Shown in pieces: positions 49,812 to 62,159 of a stretch of DNA of 64,000 nucleotides. This DNA is from Silurus meridionalis (lineage: Eukaryota; Chordata; Actinopteri; Siluriformes; Siluridae): NCBI RefSeq assembly GCF_014805685.1, contig NC_060887.1, positions 17,328,463 through 17,392,462 of the forward strand, given 5' to 3'. A program made the translations under genes and the position numbers. The notes beneath the pieces are model-generated. The model worked only from the letters and a program-made list of their open reading frames with translations, did not search any database and had not been told where the DNA came from. The number at the start of each line of letters is the position of its first letter. Positions within the stretch are counted from its first letter, which is position 1.

Positions 49812-51030
49812 GGGTAGTCAAGTCAAGTCAAGTCAAGTTTATTTGTATAGCGCTTTTCACAACAGACATTGTCTCAAAGCAGCTTTACACAAATCAACAG
49901 TGATGGTGAATGGTGTGCATTTGTCCCTGATGAGCAAGCCGTGGCGACTGTGGCAAGGAAAACTCCTTAGATGTTATGAGGAAGAAACCTTGAGAGGAAC
50001 CAGACTCAAAAGGGGAACCCATCCTCATCTGGGTGACATCAAGAGTTTGATCATAAATCTTTCAACAATACAGAACACTGGAGAGTGAGAACTAACATGA
50101 TTACTCGAGTATAAGATTATAAGTAATGTTCTTTCTGCAGTCTTAAACAGTCTATATGGTTAGTAGCTCCGAGTTTTATAAGCTCAGCATTTGTGATCAC
50201 CACAGATCCAGCATCAGCTTCTCCATGCCAGAGCCTTTAAACACTCCAGGAGGTCCAATGTCAAAACTCCACACATGTAGCGGGATCCAAATGGCACTGG
50301 TACGCCTCTAGATGGTTCAGGATGTTTGTGAGTTCGGCATCTACTTTAAAGGTCCGTAATCATCACGAGGTGGGAGGTGACTGAGCTGGAGCAACCTCAG
50401 GATGCCTCGGGATGGGGAGAGAAAGAGAAGCAGTGGAGAGGAATTAGCGTAGCTGCTGTTCATGATATTAACAGCACAAGTTGATAATGTGCATGTGATC
50501 AGATGTTCTGGAGCACAAGGTTATGATGTGATGTGTGTTATGTGTAGGCTTTGCTAAAAGATACGTTTTAATCTACACTTAAATTGGGTGAGTGTGTCTG
50601 AGCCCAACACCGCCAGGAAGACTATTCCAGAGTTTAGAGCTAAATGTGAAAATGCTCTACCACCTTTAGTGGACTTTGCTATTCTAGGAACTACTAGAAG
50701 CCCAGAGTTTTGAGATCTCAGGAGCGTGGATTGTAGCGTGTTAAAAGACTGGATAGATACACGGAGCCAAACCATTTAGTGCTTTATAAGTGAGAAGTAA
50801 TAGTTTGTAGTCTATTCGAAACTTAACAGGAAGCCAATGTAGGGACGATAAGATCGGGGTTATGTGATCATATTTTTTTGACCTTGTAAGAACTCTGGCT
50901 GCTGCATTCTGGACTAACTGAAGCTTGTTTATTAATGAAGCAGGACATCCACCTAGTAACGCATTACAGTAGTCTATTCTGGAGGTCATAAACGCATGGA
51001 CGAGCTTCTCTGCATCGGATATAGACATAT
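49812..51030 (-). mobile_element. 5'-truncated LINE (Rex1/CR1-like) with RT C-terminus and 3' UTR
   Basis: The minus-strand frame at about 51020-50741 reads LVHAFMTSRIDYCNALLGG and ITPILSSLHWLPVKFRIDYK, the C-terminal end of a CR1/Rex1-type reverse transcriptase. A long 3' UTR follows and ends with TTTATTTGTATAGCGCTTTT (complement strand) and a (TCAAG)n tail at 49816-49837. Upstream RT and endonuclease are absent, as in most LINE copies. Confidence 0.8.
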
Positions 51031-51034
51031 ATAG

Positions 51035-54000
51035 GGTAATGTGTAATTCACAATATAAATAGCAATACAGTTCTGTAATTGGCAAAAAAAAGCTTTTTAG
51101 AAAACGCTAATTGCTCGACCAATCACATCACTTGGTTTTGTTTAATGTAGCAGGTCAGCCGTCAACAACAGCGCGTTCAGTGACAAAAGTGGATCTATTT
51201 GAGTGGTTTTTGAGAAACAGTATGTTTCCGGATAGTCTAAATGCCCTGGCAGTGAGGGGACCAGAGTCCAGGGGCTTTTAATTATTCATGGCTTTGCTGA
51301 ACGAAAGACTATCAAAGGTGTACTAACTTGCTGTAATTTTGGTCATGGCCGTGCCAATATTTGCATCCATTTTACAAGCGTTTAATTGTTTTCAAGACAA
51401 GTTTAGTGTTTTAGTCACTGGTCTATCCTGTTTTATGTTTCGGGGATTGTGTTTTCTCTTTGCATGAAAAATAAAATGCTTTATAGCGCCATAGTGAAGA
51501 TCACAAACCAACTAGAAGTTACTCGTTTGTGTAAATGTGACCAAACCACCACAAGATGTCGCTACCATCTATCTAAGGCTCTCTGGTGTCTATCTTACTT
51601 TCTCTGCTCAATATTTATTGATATCTGGCAGGGTTTTAATTGTTCTTGTAATCTTAAAGATCAGCGAAAGAGGCACAACGAACCTCTTTACATATAGATC
51701 TCATGTTCATGGGTTTAACCTTGAGATGAATGAATCCAAAAAGTTACACAAATGAATAAAGTGGGTCAAATATGACCTCTGAATTCAATTCAAAGTTTCT
51801 TTAAAATATTAAAATGTGTCTATTCAATTAAAATATTTCAAAGATGAATAAAGCACATATCTTTTTCTCTTTCTTTTTTTCAAGAAAACTAACATTATTT
51901 TTTTTCACATGAAAAAGGAAACATTTTTCCAACCTATAACCAAGAAACATGAAAACTACATTGATGATGCAACCTTGTAAGATTTAAAAACTGAAAATCA
52001 ATGTTTTTATTGATTAAATATTTAAAAAGCCACACCATGGTCAATTTGGCTTAGCTTTAGTAATCCACTGTTAAGAATGGTAACTTCTTTATTTTATAGG
52101 TTTAGTGATTTAAAGCTTTTCCTACTCATTAGCCTCATGAAAATTCCCTAATGTGTTCATTTCTCCAGTGCTACATTAGTAAATGCTTCAATTGTGAAAT
52201 CTTGGTAAAAAAAAAAAAACCTTTTCTCTTTCAAATGAATGAGTCACTATCTGAATTGTAGTTTTCTGTTCCTGGAGTAGCTTTTCATTTTCAGAACATT
52301 TTGTATTATTGTGACAATTTCAGTTTGGTTTCTTTATATCAGTCAATATTGCAGTCATTATTTTTGATGGACTTTACATAAAAAAGTGTGAATCCTGTCC
52401 AGTCTCTTACGATCATAAATTTGTGCTGTTGAAATTCACAGTTGCCAATTCAGCCTCGGGCATTTTCAATACTTGTCCAATACAATCAATACAATCCAAA
52501 ACATAGTTTACATCAGGAAATACTCAAATAAAGCATTGTCATATTGATCTTGTTCGTAAACAATGATAAAAGGACTTGGTATTTTGATGGCAATGATATG
52601 TTCATTGACACGAATACTTAATTTTGAAAGAAGTACTAAGGATTTTGAGGGAAAAAAAGGCTTTTGCAAGAAATCCAATGCATTGTGCTGTTTGTTCACA
52701 TTGTTTTGAGAATGCACTTACTGATTTGCAAATCTTAAGGATGATTCGAGAAATGCTCTAAATCGACTGAGAAAAACTGTAAGTATAAATGTCATTTTAG
52801 TTTCTAATACATAATTATTATTATGTATTCTTTTATTTAACCTAAAACAAGTTTGTGCTGCATTGGGTTTGTGCTTATTAGCAGTGTATACTACAATACC
52901 TACACACCACCTCCTCTGCCTCCAGTGGACTCAGGGCTTTCACAGCCAGTGAGCCATTCACAAATCACAGTTACATACAGAAGCATTCCTGCTTCCTCCT
53001 GAATATAGAGGTCCTTATTTTGCCCACATGATGTATGCTGGGGGCAAGGATTCATTTAGCTTGCAAATGTATTAACTGTGTTACTTAAAACCCTCTGGTG
53101 TCTGCAAATCTCACCTCTTCTACCAGTGCACTCTAATAAATGTGTGACTGATGATGTGACCAGGGAGAAATACAACAATTACAGAAATTAAAGCAAACAG
53201 AAGATAGCAATTTTCCTCGGCTAGACTCCATCGATCTGGTTTAGTTTCCTCGTGAGGTAATATGCACAATTTCTTTTTATTTTATCATCGACTAAGAATA
53301 ATTTTTTAGAATTCAGCCGTTTTTCAACAAACCTCATTTTATTTAGTTTAATGAGGTGTGACTTTGAGGATTTGACTTTCACTTTAGAAAAGTAAATGTA
53401 CATCCAAGTGAATTGTAATGTGTCACTGATACTAAACACTTCTCAGCATTGTTTGAGTTTAAGTGTGTTTTTAGGACAAAGCCCTTTTGATGACTTATGA
53501 CATATTGCTCCTTGCAGCTTTTTTTTTCCATCATGTGCTTTTCTGTTTTGCTGCAGAATCCCTGTTCTACTGAATCATCTGAATCGAGACAAACCTTTGT
53601 GACTCACTCTTGGCAGTGTCTGTGGGATAATGTTTGTAAATCATCTTGCCGTTTTTTTTTTGTTGGTTTTTTTCCTCCCTGATACATGGAGAGCTCTGGG
53701 AACCTGTATGAAAGGGAAAAGTTTTCTCCTGAGCCACTTTGGTACACACAAGCATTGAATGCACAAACCCATAGCCATGGCCGCCATCCACAAGTCCCTG
53801 TGAGTGAGCTATAATTATAGAAATGATAACTATTACAATGAATAATTTAATATAACATTGGGATTTAAATTACAGCCTGTCGGGCATGTTTTTATAGAAA
53901 TTGGGTCTCCTTCTGATCAATAAAAATCTGGAATTCACCTGCTCTGTGGTTAAAAAAAAAAAAAAGCAATAAACCACATAAAGACATTCATACTGGGCTT

Positions 54001-55440
54001 TTTATCTTTAATAAAAAAATATATAATGTAGTTTGCTGTGTTTATAAAAAGGGGCATGAAAATTATATGAGAATATCTAGCGTTCAATAGTTAATTTGCT
54101 TTAAACAATTCTTTGGCCATGAAAGCTCTATGCAACATAACATGTATACATTGGATAGAACAGTGGCTTCAGTTGCTGTTTTGAATGTGGCTCAGCCAAT
54201 CAGATTTTAGAACACAAGTGATCCATTTTCTGAGAAAAGTTTTAGCAGTTTACTTAAGTATCCTTGATAATCTATGATTAATGTGTTGTTTGCTAATAAC
54301 TGATTAGATACTATTTTATATAAATACTGATACTGCATTAGCAGGTTAGCTGCAGTGTTTCTATAATACTTCAGCTTTAATTTCCAGGCAAAGCAGGTGA
54401 TCAGTGTGGGGTGCTGTGTGCGATGGAAACTGGCTGAAGAAAGAGCCATGCCTGCATGTCTTACTAACACTGCAGCTCCCCCACCCTGCCAATTCATACT
54501 CTAATGTATAAAACACATGGGCTGAATGGTGAGAAACACACTGAGTTGTATGGTGAGGTATTTTTAATGATTCACAAAATATCTTAGAAGGTTGATGTTT
54601 CTCACAGGCTATTCCAAAAGATATTTGAATTGTATTTTTTTTTTTATTAGATATACCATACAACTGATAGATTTTGTTGTTTATTACATCCTTACCTTTA
54701 AAGCATGACTTTTTAATGATTTGTACATAATTATGTGAAAATAAACACTAAAACTTTCCAGCACTGCCCTCATACACCATGCTGTTGAATGTTGGCCTCT
54801 TTGATGATGTCCAGTAGACATTTTGACCTGGTGTCACCTCATTTAATGCCCAGCAGATGAGAGCTGATACGCATGGCATGCAGGTGCACACACACTTGCA
54901 CAAAACAGACCTTTCTGTCTTTAAAAGCAATGACAGATATAAGAAATTTCCTCCAGAATGATTTATAAAATTGCATATTTTAGTTTTAATGGCATCATTG
55001 TTGTTTTATGCTTTATGACTTGTTAAATGACTGGTTAATGAGTCAGAGAGATGCTCAGGATTAGTATGGACTTCTTACAGACATGATTCCAAAGAAATCT
55101 TGTCTTTTTGAATGGGTGTATCAATTGTAAAGATTCTGAAATCAGTTGCTACTTGGGTGGACCAAACATACACATGTGCATATGAATCTACTTACACAGG
55201 CAGTTTCTGAATGATGATTCTTCAACATGTTTTCAAAAATGAGGTTTGGATGGAGAACATGAGGCTAAACAGAGAAATGGGACTTCTAGAATGAGCAAGG
55301 TTACAGTAGTTTCTGAGAATATAATTTTTGATATTTTCCACTTTTGCTGTTGTACAGTGCAATGTTGCTTTACAGTAGCAGCCTATAACATTCTCAAGTT
55401 TCCACGTTGATGGCTCCTAAATATCCCCTTTCAACATGAG
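51035..55440. other. Gene-free stretch upstream of twist1, no exon recognised
   Basis: Mostly unique-looking DNA with poly-A/T runs. Stretches with less biased composition occur near 52890-53160 and 53690-53815. They could be non-coding regulatory elements of twist1, but that cannot be judged without alignment. No splice-linked frames were found. Confidence 0.5.
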
Positions 55441-55456
55441 AGCGCCGCTGCAGGCC

Positions 55457-55464
55457 TATATAAG
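55457..55464 (+). promoter_or_regulatory. Isolated TATA-box-like site in GC-rich context
   Basis: TATATAAG follows a GC-rich run (GAGAGCGCCGCTGCAGGCC) in otherwise AT-rich DNA, 4.4 kb upstream of twist1. It could be the promoter of a non-coding RNA. No coding gene follows. Confidence 0.2.
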
Positions 55465-55663
55465 TTCAAAGTTGTGTTTCCAGGAACTGTGGAAAACGGT
55501 TGCTGTGAGATTAGTCCAGTCGGGTTTAGCTTTCAGCATCCTGCAGGGAAGGGCTGGAGAATGGTGGAGTTCTCATTTTTCTCTTTGCAGATCCTTACTC
55601 AGCACATAACACTCTTTCAGTCTCATGCTGTCTCAGACTTTTGTGTCTCACATTCTGTGTCCT

Positions 55664-55670
55664 TACACAC

Positions 55671-55721
<51 letters not shown>

Positions 55722-56301
55722 AACATGCACACTGTCTTACCTTTAGTCACTTTTTTAAAGCCTGGCAAACAAGTGAAACATGATTTTTAGCCCAAAATCC
55801 TAAGCTCAGATTGTTATTCTTCACTTCACAGTTCCGTTAATGCATAAATAACGGAACTGTGGCTGACTGCATACAGTTCCAAGAGCAACACAGTGAGGGG
55901 AGCCGGTGATCGTACGCTGACAGACAGGAGTTGCTTTTAAAGAGGGATGCACCCTGAAACTGAATTTAGCAGGATGAGTGGTGGAAAAATCACACAGCTG
56001 TGGACAAGAGAAGATATAATGTTGTCACTCCCACATAGTTTCAAGATCATCTGAATACCTTCAAAGAATTCGTTTTTTTACTACTTCAAACTAGCCATGT
56101 TGGAATATTCTGAAGATTGCTCATTTTCTTTTTTTCTCTCAAAGCTGCAGTAAAGTGTTAGTTAGCGTCAGTGGGTTGGACACCATGACTGAGGTTTTCT
56201 CTAATGCCGACTGAGGAGACAGCAGGAGCATCAGTCCTTTTCCTCTGTTGTTTTTGGCTTTGGCTTAGAAGTTCCTCCTCTGAACATTATGCACTCCCTC
56301 C

Positions 56302-56354
<53 letters not shown>

Positions 56355-56423
56355 CAGCCTGTGTCACCACCCTTCTTTTGTATTCTACATACACAGCTGC
56401 AGCACTAGTGACCCTGACTGATG

Positions 56424-56490
<67 letters not shown>
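55664..56490. repeat. Three (CA)n microsatellites
   Basis: CA runs at 55664-55717, 56303-56352 and 56424-56490. The DNA between them holds no recognisable gene. Confidence 0.95.
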
Positions 56491-56497
<7 letters not shown>

Positions 56498-56499
56498 TA

Positions 56500-59400
56500 T
56501 ATGTAGAACTATGCATGGGAAATGTATTCCACTCTGTTGTGTCATCCATATAAGCATTGGTGAAGTTGATACATATTTTTTTTTGTACAAGGACACAAAT
56601 TGTATTTCACTCCCTTGTTTTTTATTATTATTTTCTAACATACAAAAAGCATGACTGACTCACAGAAACACTGCCAAATGTTGGCACTGCTTCACCATGC
56701 TAAATACCTCCATTTATATCTTTAGTGTTTAGTTAACTATAATAGTGAGCGAACCCTCACTCTTACCCTGATTTTTAACGTATCCAAGAAATGGTATACA
56801 AGTAATACAAGAATATGATTAAGTGATAAAGTGATAAAGTGAATAGGAGAAATAGCTTAGTGTATTATTCCAAAGTCCATTGTCTTTCAAATCATTCTAT
56901 CAATTTGCTTTACTTTTTGATCTTTATTGACTTTTCTTTGCTAAAACTTTCTACATTTGTAATGGCTTTAATTCTTAATTATTTTATTTGAAAGCGTTAA
57001 AACCAGTGTAAGAATTCTGACAATAAGTCCTTGTACTGTTTTATATTACGACTGCATTCATATTTATGATTTACATAATAACTGGGCAGATTTTTACATC
57101 AAACTCTGTCCTCATGAACTTTGAGAAGTCTTTAGACCTAAGTGCACTTTTAAACCTGACTGATGTCATTTGTAGGCATTTTTACAACCATTTTTCTTGT
57201 TTCACATCTATTTTATTGAATTGGTCAGATAAAAGAATTGGCCAAATTTGAGCTTTAATATATTAAATATTCAATATTAATCTTTAATATGGACTAAATT
57301 CAATTTTCTAAAACTTATTTATTTACAAGAATGATAAATAATAGTGTGTTTTACAGTTGTGAATTTATGTCAGTTTGAGATATTGTCATTTATGTCTACC
57401 AATCCAGGCATGAATAAAACTATTATCTGTTCAAATGTTTTTACTATATACATTTATCACAGTTAGCTTAAAAACAGCATAGGCAACCATGATGACAAAT
57501 TCATTTTTGTTACCCCTCTAAAGCTATTAGTCTTCATTGAGACAGGTTCACAGTTTATTTATTCAAACATTTCTAATCTTTAGCCGCTTTGCTATTTCTC
57601 TTGGCAGAGGGTTTCTATCAGTACTGATATGGTGTCTGAGTGCATTCTGTCTGAGTTCAGCTTTTTCCATACACCCAGGCTAAATGGTGCCAACCACATC
57701 TGGATATATGTCACCTCTCCTGCTTGGTAGAAGACACTGTAGGTGTTTCTGGGAGAGACATTCTTATACTATAGGGATGTCATCCTGAACTGGAAATTGA
57801 ACCCTGTCAGTCGAACAGCTACAGCCTCCTGCATTTCAATTCATTTAACAGCAGATCAGTCTTACTAATCAGCCTTGTCTTTGGACAGCTTACAAACTCA
57901 ATGGATTTCAGGGTTGGGTTTGTGAGGAAGAGTAATCTGTTAATTAATTATCTTCACCCCATATAAAACATCCTGTTATTTATTTTTCTTTATATGCGAA
58001 GTAATCAACCAAGAAACTGCTCTTTCCACAACTGGGTTGATACATAATAAAGAAAAAAGCAAGGCTTTCATTGATAGGCTTTGGCTCCAGTAGATTTGGC
58101 TGTGCACACACTGCTTAGGGAGAGGCTGTGAAATATTTGGCTCCTGAACTCCTCCTGGCTTTTGAGTCAGTATATGAATCATCATCACTGACTTAGTCGG
58201 AGTGAAAAAACCCTCTTGTTCACTCACAAGTCGTAAACAGAGAAGCTGATCTTGTATGACATGGGGTGTTTAGCATGCAAAATATATCCAGCATACTTTG
58301 TGGCTTGTAAAAATCTGCAAGTTTTATCCTTAAAAAAGATGAGAGCCAAGGTCATTTTAAAACTCCTCATCAATCTACACAGCCTTTGTGTGCTGTATAG
58401 AAGTGCAATATGTTATGTGAAGAGAATAGGCAATATATGTTATCCACAATACTGCTGATTTCACTAGAGCAGTATTAATCTCAAGGCACTGAAGCAGCTT
58501 GATGTAACACCAGACAAGGCTTTCTGTTTTATCTTATATTGAATAAACATGCAACCATCTTAACACAAGACTTCTGTAATGTACTTACCTTCACCTATAC
58601 AACACCCTAAACTATATATTTATAGTTGGTATATAGGTATATAGTTAAATATAACTATTATATATGTATTAAAAATATTATTATATTAAGTTGCGAATTA
58701 CAATAGAAATTTAGATTTTAACCAAATTATATTTCATATTTTCATGTTTCATATTTTATTTTGCGACTAAAGAAAAAGAAAAGCATGACCCCTGGTGGGA
58801 AAAAAATATTTTTTTAATAGCATTTCATAAGACAGTTTTAGTATGTATACATGTTCTCTGAGCAATACTTGGGAATTTTTGTACTGTTTGTTCAGTTATT
58901 GGACAAAATTATGTCTATTGATAAAATAATTCTCATCTGTTTGTTTGTACAGAAACACACTTCTAAAGATTCGCCTCCAGTTGAGTGCATGATCCCCTGG
59001 TTTGTGAGTGAACCCTATTTAAAAAGAAATTTTGAAATGGTTATATCTTGCCACAAAAATAATTCAAAACATAAGGCAATTGCAACAGAAAAATAAACTA
59101 GGGAAAAAAATGTTGCCATGACCCTCTTTGTCTCCAGACGTGATTTTGAGAAATCCAGTGTGTTGCACCTGGAAGATTTATAAAAAGGTGTCAAAAAGAA
59201 TAGGCATAAACTATCCGGACACTCTGACAGTGTTGGAATGCAGTGCAGAATAAGATGTCATTAAGAATTCGGGCAAATGTTTCAGCTGAGAAGATCTAAG
59301 AGCTTTTCTGGGAGGGTTCTAAAGAAATATAAAATATTTGTATCACATGTATAGCATGCAAAAAAACTACAGACATATGGAGTATATGATCGTTTATTGT

Positions 59401-59580
59401 TGCTTTGAAAAACACGATTTGATAAGAGACTCGTGTGAGCTAATGTGTGTATGGATACAAGACTTGACATTAAACTGTGCTTTAAAAAAATACTAGGCTA
59501 CTAAATAGTACGCAGTGCATGCTGCACAATTTAAACCCATCCCTACTATTGATAAAAGTAGTAGGAAGATGATGGAGTTT
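56500..59580. other. Gene-free stretch just upstream of twist1
   Basis: AT-rich with moderate-complexity patches, such as about 57600-57900. No gene, RNA or transposon is recognised. Likely to hold twist1 control elements, by position only. Confidence 0.5.
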
Positions 59581-59636
59581 TTGGACGCTCGCTTCTTCAC
59601 CCCCTCCTTCTCACGTAGAGGCCTACGCTCCGTTGG

Positions 59637-59667
59637 CCAATCAACTCTCTCTCCTCCAGATATAAGA
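59637..59667 (+). promoter_or_regulatory. twist1 core promoter: CCAAT and TATA boxes
   Basis: CCAAT lies at 59637-59641 and TATAAGA at 59661-59667, about 180 bp before the start codon. A 5' UTR of roughly 150 bp with rising GC follows. The TSS is expected near 59690. Confidence 0.6.
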
Positions 59668-59841
59668 GCGCCCCAACTTTTCGTCCCAACTCAACTTTTT
59701 TTGTCGCGTAAAAACCTGGAGACATTTTTTTTTCACCCGCTTGTTCTCGTAGTTGAACCTTTTTCATCCAGAGCGCATTGTCCCAACGCAACCCAATGAG
59801 GGAATAAACGCGCCGTCCTGACGCGCATCGGAAGTAAAGAG

Positions 59842-60366
59842 ATGCCCGAAGAAGCGGTGCAAAGCGGATCAAGCTGCCCCGAGTCTCCGGCGGACAGCGT
59901 CCCGAGCAGCAGCGAAGGCGAACTCGAGCAGCACCCGAAGAAGAGCGTGCGGAAAAGACGCTCGATCCGCAAGGACGCGGAGGATTCGGACAGCTCTTTA
60001 CCGGGGAAGAGAGGCAAGAAGTCGAGCAGCGGGAGCGGAGGAAGCAGCGGAAGCCCGCCGTCTCTCGAGGAGCTCCACTCGCAGCGTGTCATGGCGAACG
60101 TGCGCGAGCGCCAGAGGACGCAGTCCTTGAACGAGGCCTTCGCCGCGCTGAGAAAGATCATCCCCACTCTCCCCTCGGACAAACTCAGCAAGATCCAGAC
60201 GCTGAAGCTCGCCGCGCGCTACATCGACTTCCTGTGCCAGGTCCTGCAGAGCGACGAACTCGACTCAAAGATGGCAAGCTGCAGCTACGTGGCTCACGAG
60301 CGCCTCAGCTACGCGTTCTCCGTGTGGCGCATGGAGGGCGCGTGGTCCATGTCTGCGTCTCACTAG
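59842..60366 (+). CDS. twist1: Twist1 bHLH transcription factor, complete single coding exon
   Basis: A nuclear bHLH regulator of mesoderm, neural crest and skull development that dimerises with E-proteins and binds E-boxes. 174 residues (human 202, fish about 170). A Ser/Glu-rich N-terminus is followed by two basic NLS clusters, RKRR (37-40) and KRGKK (56-60). A short Gly/Ser run (about 61-71) is much shorter than the human glycine tracts. The bHLH spans about 81-132 ([20 protein letters not shown], and later [17 protein letters not shown]). The WR/Twist box closes the protein ([19 protein letters not shown]). The start MPEEAV and the [13 protein letters not shown] spacer look more like zebrafish twist1b than twist1a, but that call is tentative. 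GC content is high compared with the surroundings. Confidence 0.96.
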   Translation: MPEEAVQSGSSCPESPADSVPSSSEGELEQHPKKSVRKRRSIRKDAEDSDSSLPGKRGKKSSSGSGGSSGSPPSLEELHSQRVMANVRERQRTQSLNEAFAALRKIIPTLPSDKLSKIQTLKLAARYIDFLCQVLQSDELDSKMASCSYVAHERLSYAFSVWRMEGAWSMSASH

Positions 60367-61110
60367 CGCGCGCCGGTACACGGGACGACTCGGGACGCTG
60401 GACGGTACGCTTTAATTAAAATCTATACAGGTCGTGTCGAGAAAAACGGTTCATGCACACACTTTGCATTTGTGTACACACACACACACACACACAGGTC
60501 TTGCAGTCACTGATACTTTGTGACACTATTGCCCTAAAGATAACATATACCTCTTCTTTAGCATGGGTTGTTCTAAATGTTTCATTTTTAATAAACAAAA
60601 TATGTAATGCGTTGAAAGATGCATGATTAGTCTAATGATTTTGATTTCCTGTTTTCCAGGTGACAGTCGTCTTTGCTGACAAGGCAAAAGTGGAGCGGTG
60701 TTTGTAAACAATGCTGGATACTTTCATTTTATTAAAATCGGGGAAAGTCTTTTTTTTTTTTTTTTTTTATGGACGCTTTAGCAGCGACTTTGTGGAAAGC
60801 AGGCCGCAGACGATGCCTTGTGAGGCGCCTGGCCCCAGAGTTTTGACGCTGAATGTCGGAAATGTGTGTCACGATGCGCACTTTTACCACGAAAAACGGA
60901 GGAAATCGCAAACATGCATCCAGGAGCTATTTCAGAAGTTTGTTTTTCGGTACTGAAGCCAGTTAGGACATGTAGCTCGAACTTTATTTATTTATTATTG
61001 ACACGAGTTGTCAAATGTGCCAAATGTGTTTCTGTGTCGAAATGAATCACTATTTTATTACTTTTGTAAATAAATGTGCATTTCTGTATAATAAAAGTGA
61101 CGGATTTTTA
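60367..61110 (+). other. twist1 3' UTR with a short intron and poly(A) signals
   Basis: A donor GTACGC at 60405 and an acceptor TTTTCCAG ending at 60659 define a 255 bp intron, matching the known Twist layout of an intron after the stop codon. The second, non-coding exon runs from 60660 to AATAAA signals at 61069-61074 and 61090-61095. A small (CA)n lies in the intron at 60477-60498. The 81-codon frame at 60711-60956 lies in this UTR and is not thought to be coding. Confidence 0.65.
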
Positions 61111-61197
61111 AAAGAACTTGACATTTTACATTTCTCTTGACTGAGACAAGAATTATACAGTTATTTCAGTATTGTGTGTATAAATAATAATCACATA

Positions 61198-61315
61198 CTA
61201 CAACTACTACTACTACTACTACTAATAATAATAATAATAATAATAATAACAATAATGATGACAGTACAATAATAATAATAATAATATTAATAATAATAAT
61301 GGTGACAGTACAATA

Positions 61316-61350
<35 letters not shown>
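61198..61350. repeat. Compound (TAC)n/(TAA)n trinucleotide array
   Basis: CTACTACTA runs into long AATAATAAT tracts, with a repeated unit containing ATGGTGACAGTACAATAATA (61251-61275 and 61299-61320), so the array has a larger internal duplication. Confidence 0.85.
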
Positions 61351-61351
<1 letters not shown>

Positions 61352-61729
61352 GTGGTTAAAGAACTAGAACAATAATCATCTTCATAATTGTGTAGGCTAA
61401 TAGAAAATCAGTTACTGACTAATATAGTTAAATGTAATTTTGTGAAGCAATGGGCTTCGAAATTCTTGAGGTTTTGTTTTGCTTTTAGCAGGGTATAATC
61501 TGCTCGTTTGGAGCAGGCAGTAGGGAAATCACACTGTTGTTGATTACAGCTGATTTCTAATCACTGCTGCACTGCACATTCACCGTGTATTAAAAGCTAC
61601 TCGAGATATTTGGACGCTGTTTCAGTGTTGGGACTCTTAAAAGATGGAGAGCAAAAATGACATGTCCACACAGAAATTCAGTTTTCCATCTTCGTTTCTT
61701 GAAGGCAGTAACATGGCAGTATTTCTGGT

Positions 61730-61762
<33 letters not shown>

Positions 61763-61855
61763 GAGAATTATTGTGTGATAACTTCCCCCGCTTTTCGTAT
61801 GATTAGCGCTTAAAAACTATTTTTTTAATTAATTGATAATGATGATAATAAATAC

Positions 61856-61861
<6 letters not shown>

Positions 61862-61931
<70 letters not shown>
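61862..61931. repeat. (TA)n microsatellite
   Basis: About 70 bp of TA downstream of twist1. Confidence 0.95.
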
Positions 61932-61932
<1 letters not shown>

Positions 61933-62128
61933 TAATTTAATATAAAACACATGTGCATTTGACCAATATCCAAACAATAATGTTTATTATCAGTAAATGT
62001 ATTATTATTATAATACTATATTCAGTAGTATAATAGTATTGTCCAGTATTGTTGAAGCTACAAACTACACATTTTTGCTATGACGGTTTCTTCAGAAAAA
62101 AAACAAACAACAAAAAAAAACATATATA

Positions 62129-62156
62129 GTGTGTGTGTGTGTGTGTGTGTGTGTGT
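62129..62156. repeat. (GT)n microsatellite
   Basis: Fourteen GT units followed by a CpG-rich stretch (about 62160-62310). Confidence 0.95.
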
Positions 62157-62159
62157 TTA

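Noticed and set aside
56204..56654. Long Thr-His and Val-Cys frames on both strands
   Set aside because: Translations of (CA)n repeats.
59733..60191. 152-codon minus-strand frame opposite twist1
   Set aside because: A shadow of the GC-rich twist1 coding exon.
60711..60956. 81-codon frame after twist1 as a separate gene
   Set aside because: It falls within the expected second non-coding exon of twist1 and has no domain.
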